Of a stretch of DNA of 64,000 nt, positions 1-10,282 are shown in pieces. Position numbers and translations under genes: made by a program. This stretch comes from Mycolicibacterium litorale (lineage in GTDB: Bacteria > Actinomycetota > Actinomycetes > Mycobacteriales > Mycobacteriaceae), in the NCBI RefSeq assembly GCF_010731695.1, contig NZ_AP022586.1, forward strand, positions 3,162,001-3,226,000. Reading direction: 5' to 3'. The notes under the pieces are model-generated. The model was not told the origin of the DNA. It ran no database searches and worked only from the letters and a program-made list of their open reading frames with translations. The stretch's first letter is position 1, and every line of letters begins with the position of its first letter.

Positions 1-1
1 G

Positions 2-1096
2 GGAACCGCCGCCTGGCACGTCAACGCCGACATCGCGATGGCGTTCGAACGCTACCGGCAGGTCACCGGCGACCACTCACTGGAACGCGAATGCGGCCTG
101 AGGGTGCTGATCGAGACGGCGCGGCTGTGGATGTCACTGGGACACCACGACCGGTACGGGGTCTGGCATCTCGACGGGGTGACGGGCCCCGACGAGTACA
201 CCGCGGTGGTGCGCGACAACGTGTTCACCAACCTGATGGCCGCGGGGAATCTGCGCGCAGCGGCCGAGGCGTGCACCCGCCACCCCGAGACCTCCCGCGA
301 ACTCGGGGTGTCGACGGAGGAGACGGCGGCGTGGCGCGACGCCGCCGACGCCGCGCACATCCCGTTCGACGAGGAACTCGGCGTGCATCCGCAGAACGAT
401 GGGTTCACCACGCTGCGCGAATGGGATTTCACGGCCAACACGGTGTATCCGCTGCTACTTCACGAACCCTACGTCCGCCTCTACCCGGCGCAGGTCATCA
501 AACAGGCCGACCTGGTGCTCGCGATGCAGTGGCAGAGCCACGCGTTCACCGCCGAGCAGAAGGCCCGCAACGTCGACTACTACGAGCGGCGCACCACCCG
601 GGACTCGTCGCTGTCGGCGTGCACGCAGGCGGTGATGTGCGCCGAGGTGGGCCACCTGGAACTCGCCCACGACTACGCCTACGAAGCGGCCATGATCGAC
701 CTGCGCGACCTGCACCACAACACGCGCGACGGCCTGCACATGGCATCGCTGGCGGGGGCGTGGACGGCGCTGGTCGCCGGGTTCGGCGGTCTGCGCGACG
801 ACGAAGGTGTGCTGTCACTGAATCCGCATCTGCCCGGCGGCATCCGGTGTCTGCGGTTTCGGCTGCGCTGGCGCGACTTCCGCGTCACCGTGCAGGTCAA
901 CCACGACGACGTGACCTACACGCTGCGCGACGGACCACACGGCACTCTGACCATCCGGCACGCCGACCGCGAGCTGACACTCACCACGCAGGCGCCGACC
1001 ACCGTCTCGATCGAACCGTGTAAGCCGCTGCTGCCGTTGCCGCCCCAGCCGCCCGGCCGGGAACCGTTGCGGCGCAGGGTCGACGGCAAGGACTGA
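2..1096 (+). CDS. Glycoside hydrolase family 65 phosphorylase-like protein, 3' part
   Basis: C-terminal part of a GH65 protein (maltose/trehalose/kojibiose phosphorylase family), which splits alpha-glucosidic disaccharides with phosphate in the cytoplasm. The reading frame is open to the left window edge and begins GTAAWHVNADIA, so the true start lies outside. The conserved GPDEY motif, carrying the family's catalytic acid Glu, lies around bases 187-201, followed by the usual (alpha/alpha)6-barrel sequence. The C-terminal beta-sandwich domain follows, and the protein ends in a Pro-rich tail. In mycobacteria this gene (Rv3401-like) normally sits beside a beta-phosphoglucomutase-like gene, which would be just upstream. 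Substrate cannot be assigned from this part. Confidence 0.88.
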   Translation, partial: GTAAWHVNADIAMAFERYRQVTGDHSLERECGLRVLIETARLWMSLGHHDRYGVWHLDGVTGPDEYTAVVRDNVFTNLMAAGNLRAAAEACTRHPETSRELGVSTEETAAWRDAADAAHIPFDEELGVHPQNDGFTTLREWDFTANTVYPLLLHEPYVRLYPAQVIKQADLVLAMQWQSHAFTAEQKARNVDYYERRTTRDSSLSACTQAVMCAEVGHLELAHDYAYEAAMIDLRDLHHNTRDGLHMASLAGAWTALVAGFGGLRDDEGVLSLNPHLPGGIRCLRFRLRWRDFRVTVQVNHDDVTYTLRDGPHGTLTIRHADRELTLTTQAPTTVSIEPCKPLLPLPPQPPGREPLRRRVDGKD

Positions 1097-1100
1097 GCGC

Positions 1101-2867
1101 TCAGGCGCCGCGGGCCTCGGTGGTGGTGGGGTCGCGCCGGTTGACCGTGTCGCGGCTGGCATTCCAGTCCAGGGCCGCGGGCGCGCCGGCGGGCACGACC
1201 GGATGCGCGGGTGCGATCGGGTCGAGCCGGCGGTAGCCCTCACCCTGCGGGGGGCGCAGATCCTGCTCACCCTTGTTCGGCCACAACGAGGCCGCCCGCT
1301 CCGCCTGCGCGCTGATGGTCAGCGACGGGTTGACGCCGAGGTTCGCCGAGATCGCCGCCCCGTCGGTGACGTAGAGCGTCGGGTAGTTGTAGACGCGGTG
1401 ATACGGGTCGATGACGCCGTGCTCGGGGCTGTCGCCGATGGCGGCGCCGCCGAGGAAGTGCGCGGTCAGCGGGATGTTGAACAGCTCGCCCCACGTGCCG
1501 CCCGCGACGCCGTCGATCTTCTCGGCGATCCGCCGCGTCACCTCGTTGCCGACCGGGATCCACGTCGGATTCGGTTCGCCGTGGCCCTGTTTGCTCGTCA
1601 GCCGGCGGGTGCCGAGCTTCGTGCGCTTGGTGAACGTGGTGATCGAGTTGTCGAGGTTCTGCATGACCAGGGCGATCAGCGTGCGTTCGCTCCACCGCCG
1701 GACGTTGAGCAACCGCACCGTGCCGCGGGGATCCTTGCGGGCGTTGGTGAACAGCTGCTTCCAGCGCGGCACGTCGGTGCCCTCCGGACCTGAGCCGTCG
1801 GTCATCAGCGTCTGCAGCAGCCCCATCGCGTTGGAGCCCTTGCCGTAGCGCACCGGCTCGATGTGCGTATCGGAGGTCGGGTGGATCGACGAGGTGATGG
1901 CCACGCCGTGGGTGAGGTCGAGATCGTCGGTCACGTGGAAGCGCCCGGCGCCGACGATCGACTCCGAGTTCGTGCGGGTGAGCATGCCCAGCTTCTCCGA
2001 CAGCTCGGGCAGCTTGCCGGCGTCGCGCATCTTGAACAGCAACTTCTGGGTGCCGAACGTGCCGGCCGCGAGGACGAGGTTGGTGGCGGTGAACGTGCGC
2101 TTCTGGCGACGCACCTTGGTGCCGGTGCGCACGGTGGTCACTTCCCACACGCCGTCGGGGCGCTGTTCGAAGCCCGTCACCGTGGTCATCGGGTGCACCT
2201 TGGCGCCCGCGTTCTCGGCCAGATACAGGTAATTCTTCACCAGCGTGTTCTTGGCGTTGTGGCGGCAGCCGGTCATGCACTCGCCGACCTCGATGCAGCC
2301 GCGGCGGGCCGGGCCTGCGCCGCCGAAGTACGGGTCGGGCACGGTCTTGCCCGGGGCCTTCTGCCCGTCAGGCCCGAAGAACACCCCGACCGGTGTCGGC
2401 ACGAAGGTGTCGCCGACGCCCATGTCCTCGGCGACCTCCTTCACGATGCGGTCGGCGTCGGTGAACGTGGGGTTGGTGACCACGCCGAGCATCCGCTGCG
2501 CCTGCTCGTAGTGGGGCAGCAACTCGTCGTTCCAGTCGGTGATGTGCTTCCACTGCGGATCGTTGAAGAACGGCTCACGCGGCACGTAGAGGGTGTTGGC
2601 GTAGTTGAGCGATCCGCCGCCGACACCGGCGCCTGCCAGGATCAGGACGTCGCGCAGCAGGTGGATGCGCTGGATGCCGAAGCAACCCAGCTGCGGCGCC
2701 CACAGGAACTTGCGCAGGTCCCATGAGGTCTTCGCGAAATCCTCGTCGGCGAAGCGTTGGCCCGCTTCGAGCACGCCGACGCGGTACCCCTTCTCCGTGA
2801 GCCGCAGCGCGGTGACGCTGCCGCCGAAACCCGAACCGATGATGAGGACGTCGTAGTCAGGCTGCAT
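1101..2867 (-). CDS. choD: GMC-family oxidoreductase, cholesterol oxidase-like
   Basis: FAD-dependent GMC oxidoreductase of 588 residues, orthologous by context and sequence to mycobacterial ChoD (Rv3409c), annotated as a cholesterol oxidase. The N-terminal dinucleotide-binding motif GSGFGG lies at about residues 10-15 after the start MQPDYDVLIIG. The C-terminal region has the family's GAAISANLGVNPSLTISA stretch that contacts FAD. The start at 2867 was chosen because FAD-binding strand 1 begins there; a longer reading of the frame to 3014 only adds residues without family character. It is divergent from the pseudogene at 2919. Whether the enzyme really oxidises cholesterol in mycobacteria is unsettled; other sterols or lipids are possible. 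Confidence 0.9.
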   Translation of the reverse strand: MQPDYDVLIIGSGFGGSVTALRLTEKGYRVGVLEAGQRFADEDFAKTSWDLRKFLWAPQLGCFGIQRIHLLRDVLILAGAGVGGGSLNYANTLYVPREPFFNDPQWKHITDWNDELLPHYEQAQRMLGVVTNPTFTDADRIVKEVAEDMGVGDTFVPTPVGVFFGPDGQKAPGKTVPDPYFGGAGPARRGCIEVGECMTGCRHNAKNTLVKNYLYLAENAGAKVHPMTTVTGFEQRPDGVWEVTTVRTGTKVRRQKRTFTATNLVLAAGTFGTQKLLFKMRDAGKLPELSEKLGMLTRTNSESIVGAGRFHVTDDLDLTHGVAITSSIHPTSDTHIEPVRYGKGSNAMGLLQTLMTDGSGPEGTDVPRWKQLFTNARKDPRGTVRLLNVRRWSERTLIALVMQNLDNSITTFTKRTKLGTRRLTSKQGHGEPNPTWIPVGNEVTRRIAEKIDGVAGGTWGELFNIPLTAHFLGGAAIGDSPEHGVIDPYHRVYNYPTLYVTDGAAISANLGVNPSLTISAQAERAASLWPNKGEQDLRPPQGEGYRRLDPIAPAHPVVPAGAPAALDWNASRDTVNRRDPTTTEARGA

Positions 2868-2918
2868 GACACCAGTATGGGTTACCAACGGGTAACTATC
2901 TAGACAGGAGTTCCTAAC

Positions 2919-3682
2919 ATGTAAACAGGCGCCTTCTCCCGCGAACAGTTGGACTGGCTGGTGCGCCGGGGCGAACCGGTCCGTGTGTACTACGGCGTCT
3001 ACGCCGATCACCAACCCGACGTGCGGGGACGGTTGACGGCACTGGACCTCTTCCTCGGCCAGGAGGCCGTCGCATGCCTGGCCACCGCGGCGTCGCTGTA
3101 CGGGTTCGACGTCGAGACACCGGAGTCATCCACGTACTCGACCCGGGCAGGCGGGTTCGCCCGACGGTCGGACTCGGCGTTCACCAGCGTGTCGGCGCGC
3201 CGCTGCAGCGGCCCCGCGCGCTCGCCACGCTCGACGCCGCCGTCCACTCCACCTGGTGCGACACCGGCGATCTCGAGAGAGCTGTCGATGAGCAACGCGG
3301 CCGGCGGGGGATCGTCGCGGTGCGCGACCTGTTACCGCATGTCGACGGCCGCGCCGAATCGGCCATGGAGAGCGAAGCGCGTCTGGTGATGATCGACTAT
3401 GGGCTCCCAAAACCGTTGTTGCAGCACGAAATTCGCGGACCCGGCGGCGTGGTGTGGCGGGTCGACTTCGCCTGGCCCGACCAGTGCGTGGTCGCGGAGT
3501 ACGAAAGCGTGGACTGGCATGTGGGCCGGCTCGAGATGATCAGGGATCGAACGCGTCTGGCCGGTATTCAGGAGTTGGGCTGGACCGTGATCCCGATGGT
3601 CGTCGACGACATCCGGCGGCATCCCGCGCGGCTGGGTCAGCGGATCGCGCATCACCTGTCGGTGGCACGCCTGACGGGCTGA
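2919..3682 (+). pseudogene. Decayed endonuclease-like (DUF559-type) hypothetical gene
   Basis: Remnant of a protein of the kind common in mycobacterial genomes, with an N-terminal HTH/AbiEi-like part and a C-terminal restriction-endonuclease-like part. A good ribosome site (AGGAG at 2906-2910) precedes ATG at 2919, but the very next codon is TAA. The N-terminal homology then continues in that same frame (AFSREQLDWLVRRG to LYGFDVET, about 2931-3120). The remainder (GVIHVLDPGRR to the stop at 3682) is in another frame, so a frameshift lies near 3115-3125. The segment normally found between VHQ and RALATLDAA looks shortened. The C-terminal part keeps a nuclease-like stretch (RVDFAWP, then VVAEYE). 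Family assignment is from memory of related proteins. Confidence 0.65.
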
Positions 3683-3702
3683 GCAGAGAAGCGCGAGCTG
3701 AC

Positions 3703-4839
3703 TCAGGCGCCGACCGTCAGCCCGACCTTCTGGAACTCCTTGGGATCGCAGTAGCCGGCCTTCGCCATCGACCGGCGCAGCCCGCCGACCAGGTTGAGCG
3801 AGCCGAACGGATCGTCCGACGGCCCGGTGAGCACCTGTTCGAGCGACGGCCGCTCCCCGAGCGCCACCTGCAGCAGCGCACCGCGCGGCAGCGACGGATG
3901 CGCCGCGGCCGCCGGCCAGAACCAGCCGCCGCCCATCGCCTCGGCGGCGCTCGCCAGCGGGGTCCCCAGCACGACCGCGTCGGCGCCACAGGCGATGGCC
4001 TTCGCGAGGTCACCCGAGGTGTGGATGTCGCCGTCGGCCAGAACGTGGACGTAGCGTCCGCCGGTCTCGTCGAGGTACTCGCGGCGCGCGGCGGCCGCGT
4101 CGGCGATCGCGGTCGCCATCGGCACGCTGATGCCCAGCACCTCGTCGCTCGTGGTGACGCCCGAGGTCGACCCGTAACCGACGATCACGCCGGCCGCGCC
4201 GGTACGCATCAGGTGCAGTGCGGTGCGGTGGTCGAGCACGCCGCCCGCCACCACCGGGATGTCGAGCTCGGAGATGAAGGTCTTGAGGTTGAGCGGCTCG
4301 CCGTCGTTGGCGACGCGTTCGGCCGAGACGATCGTGCCCTGGATGACGAGCAGGTCGATGCCCGCCTGAAGCAACGCCGGGGTGAGCGCCTGCGCGTTCT
4401 GCGGGCTCACCCGCACCGCCGTCGTCACTCCCGCGTCGCGGATCCGGGCGACCGCCGCCCCCAGCAGTTCGGGGTCCAGCGGCGCGGCGTGCAGTTGCTG
4501 CAGCAGCCGGATCGCCGCCGACGGGTCGGGCTCCTTGTCGGCGGCCTCGACGACCTGCTGGATCTTCTCCTCGACGTCGGCGTGCCTGCCGATCAGGCCC
4601 TCGCCGTTGAGGACGCCCAGCCCACCGAGCCGGCCGAGTTCGATCGCGAACTCCGGCGACACCAGCGCATCGGTCGGATGCGACACCACCGGGATCTCGA
4701 ACCGGTAGGCGTCGAGCTGCCACGCGGTCGACACGTCCTGCGAGGAGCGGGTCCGGCGCGACGGCACGATATTGATGTCGTGGAGCTCGTAGGTGCGGCG
4801 GGCAGTCCGGCCCATACCGATTTCGACCATGTCTCGCAC
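3703..4839 (-). CDS. guaB3: IMP dehydrogenase family protein GuaB3
   Basis: 378-residue TIM-barrel protein of the IMPDH/GMP reductase superfamily, matching actinobacterial GuaB3 (Rv3410c) from VEIGMGRTARRTYEL onward. It lacks CBS domains, and its true reaction is unresolved: in M. tuberculosis GuaB3 is not thought to supply essential IMPDH activity. A GTG start at 4839 is preceded by GGGGA seven bases upstream; an ATG at 4830 (375 residues) is the alternative and matches the usual annotation. It lies 20 bases downstream of guaB2 on the same strand, so the two are probably cotranscribed. Confidence 0.93.
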   Translation of the reverse strand: MRDMVEIGMGRTARRTYELHDINIVPSRRTRSSQDVSTAWQLDAYRFEIPVVSHPTDALVSPEFAIELGRLGGLGVLNGEGLIGRHADVEEKIQQVVEAADKEPDPSAAIRLLQQLHAAPLDPELLGAAVARIRDAGVTTAVRVSPQNAQALTPALLQAGIDLLVIQGTIVSAERVANDGEPLNLKTFISELDIPVVAGGVLDHRTALHLMRTGAAGVIVGYGSTSGVTTSDEVLGISVPMATAIADAAAARREYLDETGGRYVHVLADGDIHTSGDLAKAIACGADAVVLGTPLASAAEAMGGGWFWPAAAAHPSLPRGALLQVALGERPSLEQVLTGPSDDPFGSLNLVGGLRRSMAKAGYCDPKEFQKVGLTVGA

Positions 4840-4859
4840 AGTGCTGTTCCCCAGGTCCG

Positions 4860-6446
<1,587 letters not shown>

Positions 6447-6449
6447 CTA

Positions 6450-6455
6450 ATCCTA
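6450..6455 (-). promoter_or_regulatory. Candidate -10 element of guaB2
   Basis: On the minus strand the hexamer TAGGAT fits the mycobacterial SigA -10 pattern TANNNT and lies 36 bases before the guaB2 ATG. No convincing -35 hexamer is seen. Confidence 0.35.
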
Positions 6456-6550
6456 TCGGTTACGGCGGTGGCGGTTCGGCCCCGCACACCCGGGTCGCCA
6501 CGCCGGTGACGGCTGGCGCGATGACAGTGGGGCTGCGTAATGTGGGACTC

Positions 6551-6955
6551 GTGCGAGACCACCTGCCACCTGGTTTGCCGCCTGATCCGTTCGCCGACGA
6601 TCCCTGCGATCCCTCGGCGGCGCTCGACGCGCTCGAACCAGGTCAGCCGCTGGACCCGCAGGAGCGCACGGCCGTCGAGGCCGACCTCGCTGACCTGGCG
6701 GTCTACGAGGCGCTGCTCGCCCACAAGGGCATTCGCGGTCTGGTCGTCTGCTGTGACGAATGCCAGCAGGATCACTACCACGACTGGGACATGCTGCGCG
6801 CGAACCTGCTGCAGCTGCTCGTCGACGGTACGGTGCGGCCGCACGAGCCCGCCTACGATCCCGAACCCGACGCGTACGTCACATGGGATTACTGCCGTGG
6901 GTATGCCGATGCCTCGCTGAACGAAGCGACGTCGGACTCAGACGGCTACCGCTGA
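6551..6955 (+). CDS. DUF5319 family conserved hypothetical protein
   Basis: 134-residue acidic cytoplasmic protein conserved across mycobacteria between guaB2 and sigD (Rv3412-like). The central segment GLVVCCDECQQDHYHDWDML has three Cys and two His, which could bind a metal. No function is known. The GTG at 6551 (VRDHLPPGLPPDPF) is chosen because family conservation begins at RDHLPPG; the frame is open upstream to 6506, adding 15 residues. The gene ends 8 bases from the convergent rsdA stop. Confidence 0.85.
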   Translation: MRDHLPPGLPPDPFADDPCDPSAALDALEPGQPLDPQERTAVEADLADLAVYEALLAHKGIRGLVVCCDECQQDHYHDWDMLRANLLQLLVDGTVRPHEPAYDPEPDAYVTWDYCRGYADASLNEATSDSDGYR

Positions 6956-6963
6956 GCGATTCG

Positions 6964-8103
6964 TCACTCTTCCTCTGATCCGGTGTCCGGCACCGGTAGC
7001 GCGACCGTGGTCGTCACCGCGATCGTGACCTCCGGCTGCGTGAAACGCGGCGCCGGCTGAGTCTCCACCTCCGCCTCCGCGGCCGCCGTCGTGGTCGTCG
7101 TCGCGACCGTGGTCGTCGGCGCCACGGTGGTGGTGGTGAGCGGCTGTGTCGGCGTCACCGGCGCCGAGGACGGCGGGGGCAGCTCGACGGGCGCCCGGGT
7201 GGTCGTCGGTCCCGGCTCCGCAGCAGCGGACGACGACGGCGCCGGGGTGGGCGCCGTCGACGAGGTGGCCGACGACGGCGGCGGGCTCGCCGGCGCGGAC
7301 GTCGTCGGTGTCCCCGGCGGTGCGGTGGTCGGCGATTCGGACGGCGTGCCCGACGGCACGCTGGTCGTCGGGACGCTGGTCGTCGGCGTCGTGGCGGGCG
7401 CCGTGGTCGACGGTGCGGTGCCGTCCGGCGAGAGCAGCGCAGGCAGCGGAATGTCCGACGGCACCTCGGGCAGCACCACCGGCGGCGCGTCCGGCGGCAC
7501 GGTGGCGTTCGGGTCCCGGGTCTCCACCTTCACCGACAGCTGCTGCCACTGGTCGACGAGCTCCTGCTGGCGGCCGGTGTCCCCCACCGCGGCGACGGTC
7601 GTGGTGAGCGTCTGCAGCTTGTCCTGCGCGGCAGTCCAGTCGCCCTGCTCGATCAGCTCCTGCACCTGGGCCATCTGGGTCTGCGCCGCGAGCGCGACCT
7701 GATCGTCGCGGGTGGCCTGCTGTTCGCCGAACAGCATCGTGCGCACGCCGTAGAGCGGATCGCCCGGCCCGGCGCCGTAGACGACCGAGCCGAATCCGCC
7801 GAGGCACAGCACCGCGGCGGCCACCGACCCGACGACGGCCAGCGAGAACCGGCGGCGCTGCGTGGTCGAGGTGGCACGGTCCAGTGCGATCGCCGCGTCG
7901 CGCGGCGTCACCACCGTGGACATCGGCGCGTGACGCACCTCGTCGCGCCAGCCGGCCAGCAGATAGGCCAGCTCGGCCTCACCGGGCTCGTTCGAGTAGA
8001 CCGGCTGTTCGCTGGCGAGTGCGTCGATGAGGCGGTCGGTCTGGTTGATCTCCGGCAGCGACGGGTCGCCCCCGTTGAATGATCGACGTGTGAAGTCAGG
8101 CAT
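6964..8103 (-). CDS. rsdA: Anti-sigma-D factor RsdA
   Basis: 379-residue membrane protein corresponding to Rv3413c, the anti-sigma factor that holds SigD inactive. The N-terminal cytoplasmic part (about 1-90) would bind SigD. One membrane helix follows the RRR at about residues 95-117 (FSLAVVGSVAAAVLCLGGFG). A short helical region (QVQELIEQGDWTAAQDKL) then leads into a long extracytoplasmic Thr/Pro/Ser/Ala-rich tail of low complexity to the C-terminus. The start overlaps the end of sigD by 8 bases, so translation is probably coupled. In M. tuberculosis release of SigD involves proteolysis of RsdA; nothing here shows the trigger. Confidence 0.9.
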   Translation of the reverse strand: MPDFTRRSFNGGDPSLPEINQTDRLIDALASEQPVYSNEPGEAELAYLLAGWRDEVRHAPMSTVVTPRDAAIALDRATSTTQRRRFSLAVVGSVAAAVLCLGGFGSVVYGAGPGDPLYGVRTMLFGEQQATRDDQVALAAQTQMAQVQELIEQGDWTAAQDKLQTLTTTVAAVGDTGRQQELVDQWQQLSVKVETRDPNATVPPDAPPVVLPEVPSDIPLPALLSPDGTAPSTTAPATTPTTSVPTTSVPSGTPSESPTTAPPGTPTTSAPASPPPSSATSSTAPTPAPSSSAAAEPGPTTTRAPVELPPPSSAPVTPTQPLTTTTVAPTTTVATTTTTAAAEAEVETQPAPRFTQPEVTIAVTTTVALPVPDTGSEEE

Positions 8104-8674
8104 GGTCGTGCCCCGTCGCGATGATCTCGGCCTTCAGCCGCGCCAGTGCGCGGTGCTGCGCGACGCGGACTGCGCCGGCGGTGCTGCCCACGGCTTCGGC
8201 GGTCTCCTCGGCGCTCATGCCGACGACGACACGCAGGATGAGGATCTCGCGCTGCTTGTCGGGTAAGACGCCGAGCAGCTGGTCCATTCGCGCGGACGAT
8301 TCGGCGTTGATGGCCAGTTGTTCGGGGCCTGCCTCCGAGGAGAACCGCTCGGGCACCACATCGGTGGGATCGGACTTGTTGCGGCTCGCCGCTCGGTGAG
8401 CGTCCGCGATCTTGTGCGCTGCGATGCCATACACGAAGGCGAGGAACGGACGTCCCTGGTCCTTGTAGCGCGGCAGCGCCGTGATGGCGGCCAAGCAAAC
8501 CTCCTGCGCAACGTCGTCGGCGGAGAGACCGCTTCGTTCCGTCGCGCCGATCCTGGCTCGGCAGTACCGCACGACGATCGGTCGAATGGTCTCCAACACT
8601 TCGCGGAGTGCGTCACGATTGCCCGCCACTGCCTCAGCGACGACAGCATCGAGACGTTCTCCCGAAAGTGTCAT
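8096..8674 (-). CDS. sigD: ECF RNA polymerase sigma factor SigD
   Basis: 192-residue ECF sigma factor. Region 2 (DDVAQEVCLAAITALPRYKDQGRPFLAFVYGIAAHKIADAHR) and region 4 (LPDKQREILILRVVVGMSAEETAEAVGSTAGAVRVAQHRAL, an HTH) are both intact. The ATG at 8674 (MTLSGERLDAVV) aligns with the conserved start of mycobacterial SigD; an upstream TTG at 8692 is possible. It is followed by rsdA with an 8-base overlap, the usual sigma/anti-sigma arrangement. In M. tuberculosis SigD contributes to stationary-phase and ribosomal gene expression. Confidence 0.94.
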   Translation of the reverse strand: MTLSGERLDAVVAEAVAGNRDALREVLETIRPIVVRYCRARIGATERSGLSADDVAQEVCLAAITALPRYKDQGRPFLAFVYGIAAHKIADAHRAASRNKSDPTDVVPERFSSEAGPEQLAINAESSARMDQLLGVLPDKQREILILRVVVGMSAEETAEAVGSTAGAVRVAQHRALARLKAEIIATGHDHA

Positions 8675-8761
8675 CGTGGGTGTGTTCTCCAACGTTACGA
8701 ACGGCGGTTCCGGCGCTCTGGCTCAGCTAAACAATAACGATGCCGGCGGGCGCCACCCGGA

Positions 8762-9550
8762 CTAGCGATCAGACCACACGCCGCCCCTGCGACGCACAGT
8801 ATCGGCGCTGGCGTCGCGAAAGTCGGTGACCTGCCCCGGCGTGTACTCGGAGCTCCCGATATCGGCCAGCAGACTGGCCAGCGCCCAACGCAGCGGCACG
8901 AGGCCGAGATCGCCCGCGCGGTCGAGTGCGGCGTCCGCGATCGCGCGGGAACGGTCCACCTCCCCGCGACTGCACAGCGCCGCGGCGAGCACCACATCGG
9001 ACTTCAGCCGGTGCCGCGCCGAGGGGATGGAAGCGGCCGCGGCGACGGCACGTTCGGCGTGTGCGACGGCCGTTGCGCCGTCCCCGCGCATCATCGCCAG
9101 TTCGGCGCTGACCCAGTCCAGGCGGATCGGCAACCGGGCGTCGTCGGCGGCGTCGACGGGTCCGACGGCGCGGTCAAGGAGCCGCTGCGATGCGCCGAAC
9201 CGCCCCACCCCGAGCGCGTCGGCCGCCAACCCGATCAGCGCGTCGGCCGTCGCCGCGGCGTCGGCGCCGGCCGCCGCCAGGGCCCTCCCGTCCCATCCGG
9301 CCGCGTCGTGGTGTCCACCCAGCTGACGCAGGAACGACGCCCTGGTGCTCATCGCCGAGGACTGCAGGCCGGTGCCGGCCGAGCGGTGCAGCGCGGCGAG
9401 TTCGGCGAGTGCGACGGCGTAGCGGCCCTGCCCGCCGGCGGCCACCGCGCGCAGCCATCGGTCCTGCGGATCGGTCGCGGCGGGTAACGGCCACATATCC
9501 GGACGCTCACCGAACGCGGCGTCGATGAGTGAGGCATGGGTGCTGGTCAT
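8762..9550 (-). CDS. Conserved Ala-rich helical-repeat protein (Rv3415c-like)
   Basis: 262-residue soluble protein, upstream of sigD on the same strand. It is very rich in Ala and Leu and consists of successive helical pairs of TPR-like spacing (WLRAVAAGGQGRYAVALAELAALH; then ALIGLAADALGVGRFGASQRLLDRA), suggesting a protein-binding scaffold. No catalytic motif or membrane segment is seen. The order Rv3415c-sigD-rsdA with divergent whiB3 is conserved in mycobacteria. Its function is unknown; a role linked to SigD or WhiB3 would be a guess from position alone. Confidence 0.8.
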   Translation of the reverse strand: MTSTHASLIDAAFGERPDMWPLPAATDPQDRWLRAVAAGGQGRYAVALAELAALHRSAGTGLQSSAMSTRASFLRQLGGHHDAAGWDGRALAAAGADAAATADALIGLAADALGVGRFGASQRLLDRAVGPVDAADDARLPIRLDWVSAELAMMRGDGATAVAHAERAVAAAASIPSARHRLKSDVVLAAALCSRGEVDRSRAIADAALDRAGDLGLVPLRWALASLLADIGSSEYTPGQVTDFRDASADTVRRRGGVWSDR

Positions 9551-9959
9551 CGCAGTGCGACGCTATCAACGCTGACCGGACGGCCGGGCCGGCAAACGCG
9601 CTTCGGCGGTGCGCCCCGGCGGTTAACACTTCGTGGGCGCCGAGTTACGTCCACGTTAAGCGTCCGACGGAAACTGCCATCGGCCAATGGTCGCGAACTG
9701 CCGAAATACCGTCGTCGGACGCCGCGCCGACTCGGCCGTTAGCACGTTTCGCTCCACCCGCAAGTCCGAAGGATGAACGTGACGTAAATTCTCGAGCTGC
9801 GGTTATGCGATTGAGCACATGATCGCGCTATTGACGGAAATTCTTTCGCCCTTCTACGTTGTGTGCACGAGTGGTCATCGGCGACAAGGGCTCGGATCTG
9901 TTCCACGACGCACGCTCTATCGCGTACCCGAAATGGGTATTTAGAGAGGGGTTTTCCCA
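9551..9959. other. Long upstream region of whiB3
   Basis: A 409-base gap between the divergent Rv3415c-like gene and whiB3 with no credible coding sequence. The last 110 bases are less GC-rich and hold the whiB3 promoter described separately. The remainder probably carries regulator sites for whiB3; I see no clear palindrome. Confidence 0.6.
9831..9860 (+). promoter_or_regulatory. Candidate SigA-type promoter of whiB3
   Basis: TTGACG (9831-9836) and TACGTT (9855-9860) are separated by 18 bases and fit a housekeeping promoter. Transcription would start near 9867, giving a 5' UTR of roughly 90 bases ending in a strong AGAGAGGGG ribosome site before the ATG at 9960. Confidence 0.55.
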
Positions 9960-10250
9960 ATGCCTCAGCCGCAGCAGCTGCCCGGACCGAACGCCGACAT
10001 CTGGGATTGGCAGATGCACGGGCTTTGCCGGGGTGTCGATTCTTCGATGTTTTTCCACCCCGACGGTGAGCGTGGCCGGGCCCGGGCGCAGCGGGAAATG
10101 CGCGCGAAGGAAATGTGCCGGCGTTGCCCGGTGATCGCCCAGTGCCGTTCACATGCGCTCGCCGTCGGTGAGCCCTACGGAATCTGGGGCGGATTGAGCG
10201 AATCCGAGCGCGAGATGTTGCTCAAACGCGGTATCCGCCGGACCGCCTGA
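9960..10250 (+). CDS. whiB3: Redox-sensing transcription factor WhiB3
   Basis: 96-residue WhiB-family protein that binds a [4Fe-4S] cluster through Cys23, Cys53, Cys56 and Cys62 (C...C-x2-C-x5-C). It has the family G[I/V]WGG turn (EPYGIWGG) and a basic C-terminal DNA-binding tail (KRGIRRTA). In M. tuberculosis WhiB3 senses oxygen/NO and redox state, interacts with SigA and controls lipid synthesis. The protein is about six residues shorter than the M. tuberculosis form just before the basic tail. The start MPQPQQLPGPNADIW matches the orthologue and follows AGAGAGGGG. Confidence 0.96.
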   Translation: MPQPQQLPGPNADIWDWQMHGLCRGVDSSMFFHPDGERGRARAQREMRAKEMCRRCPVIAQCRSHALAVGEPYGIWGGLSESEREMLLKRGIRRTA

Positions 10251-10282
10251 CCCGCGTCGACACTCCCCGCCGAAGCCCTGTT

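Noticed and set aside
7091..7702. Val/Gly/Asp repeat frame on the plus strand
   Set aside because: Complement of the Thr/Pro/Ser-rich tail of RsdA; the repeated GTC/GTG pattern is the antisense of Thr codons, not a repeat protein.
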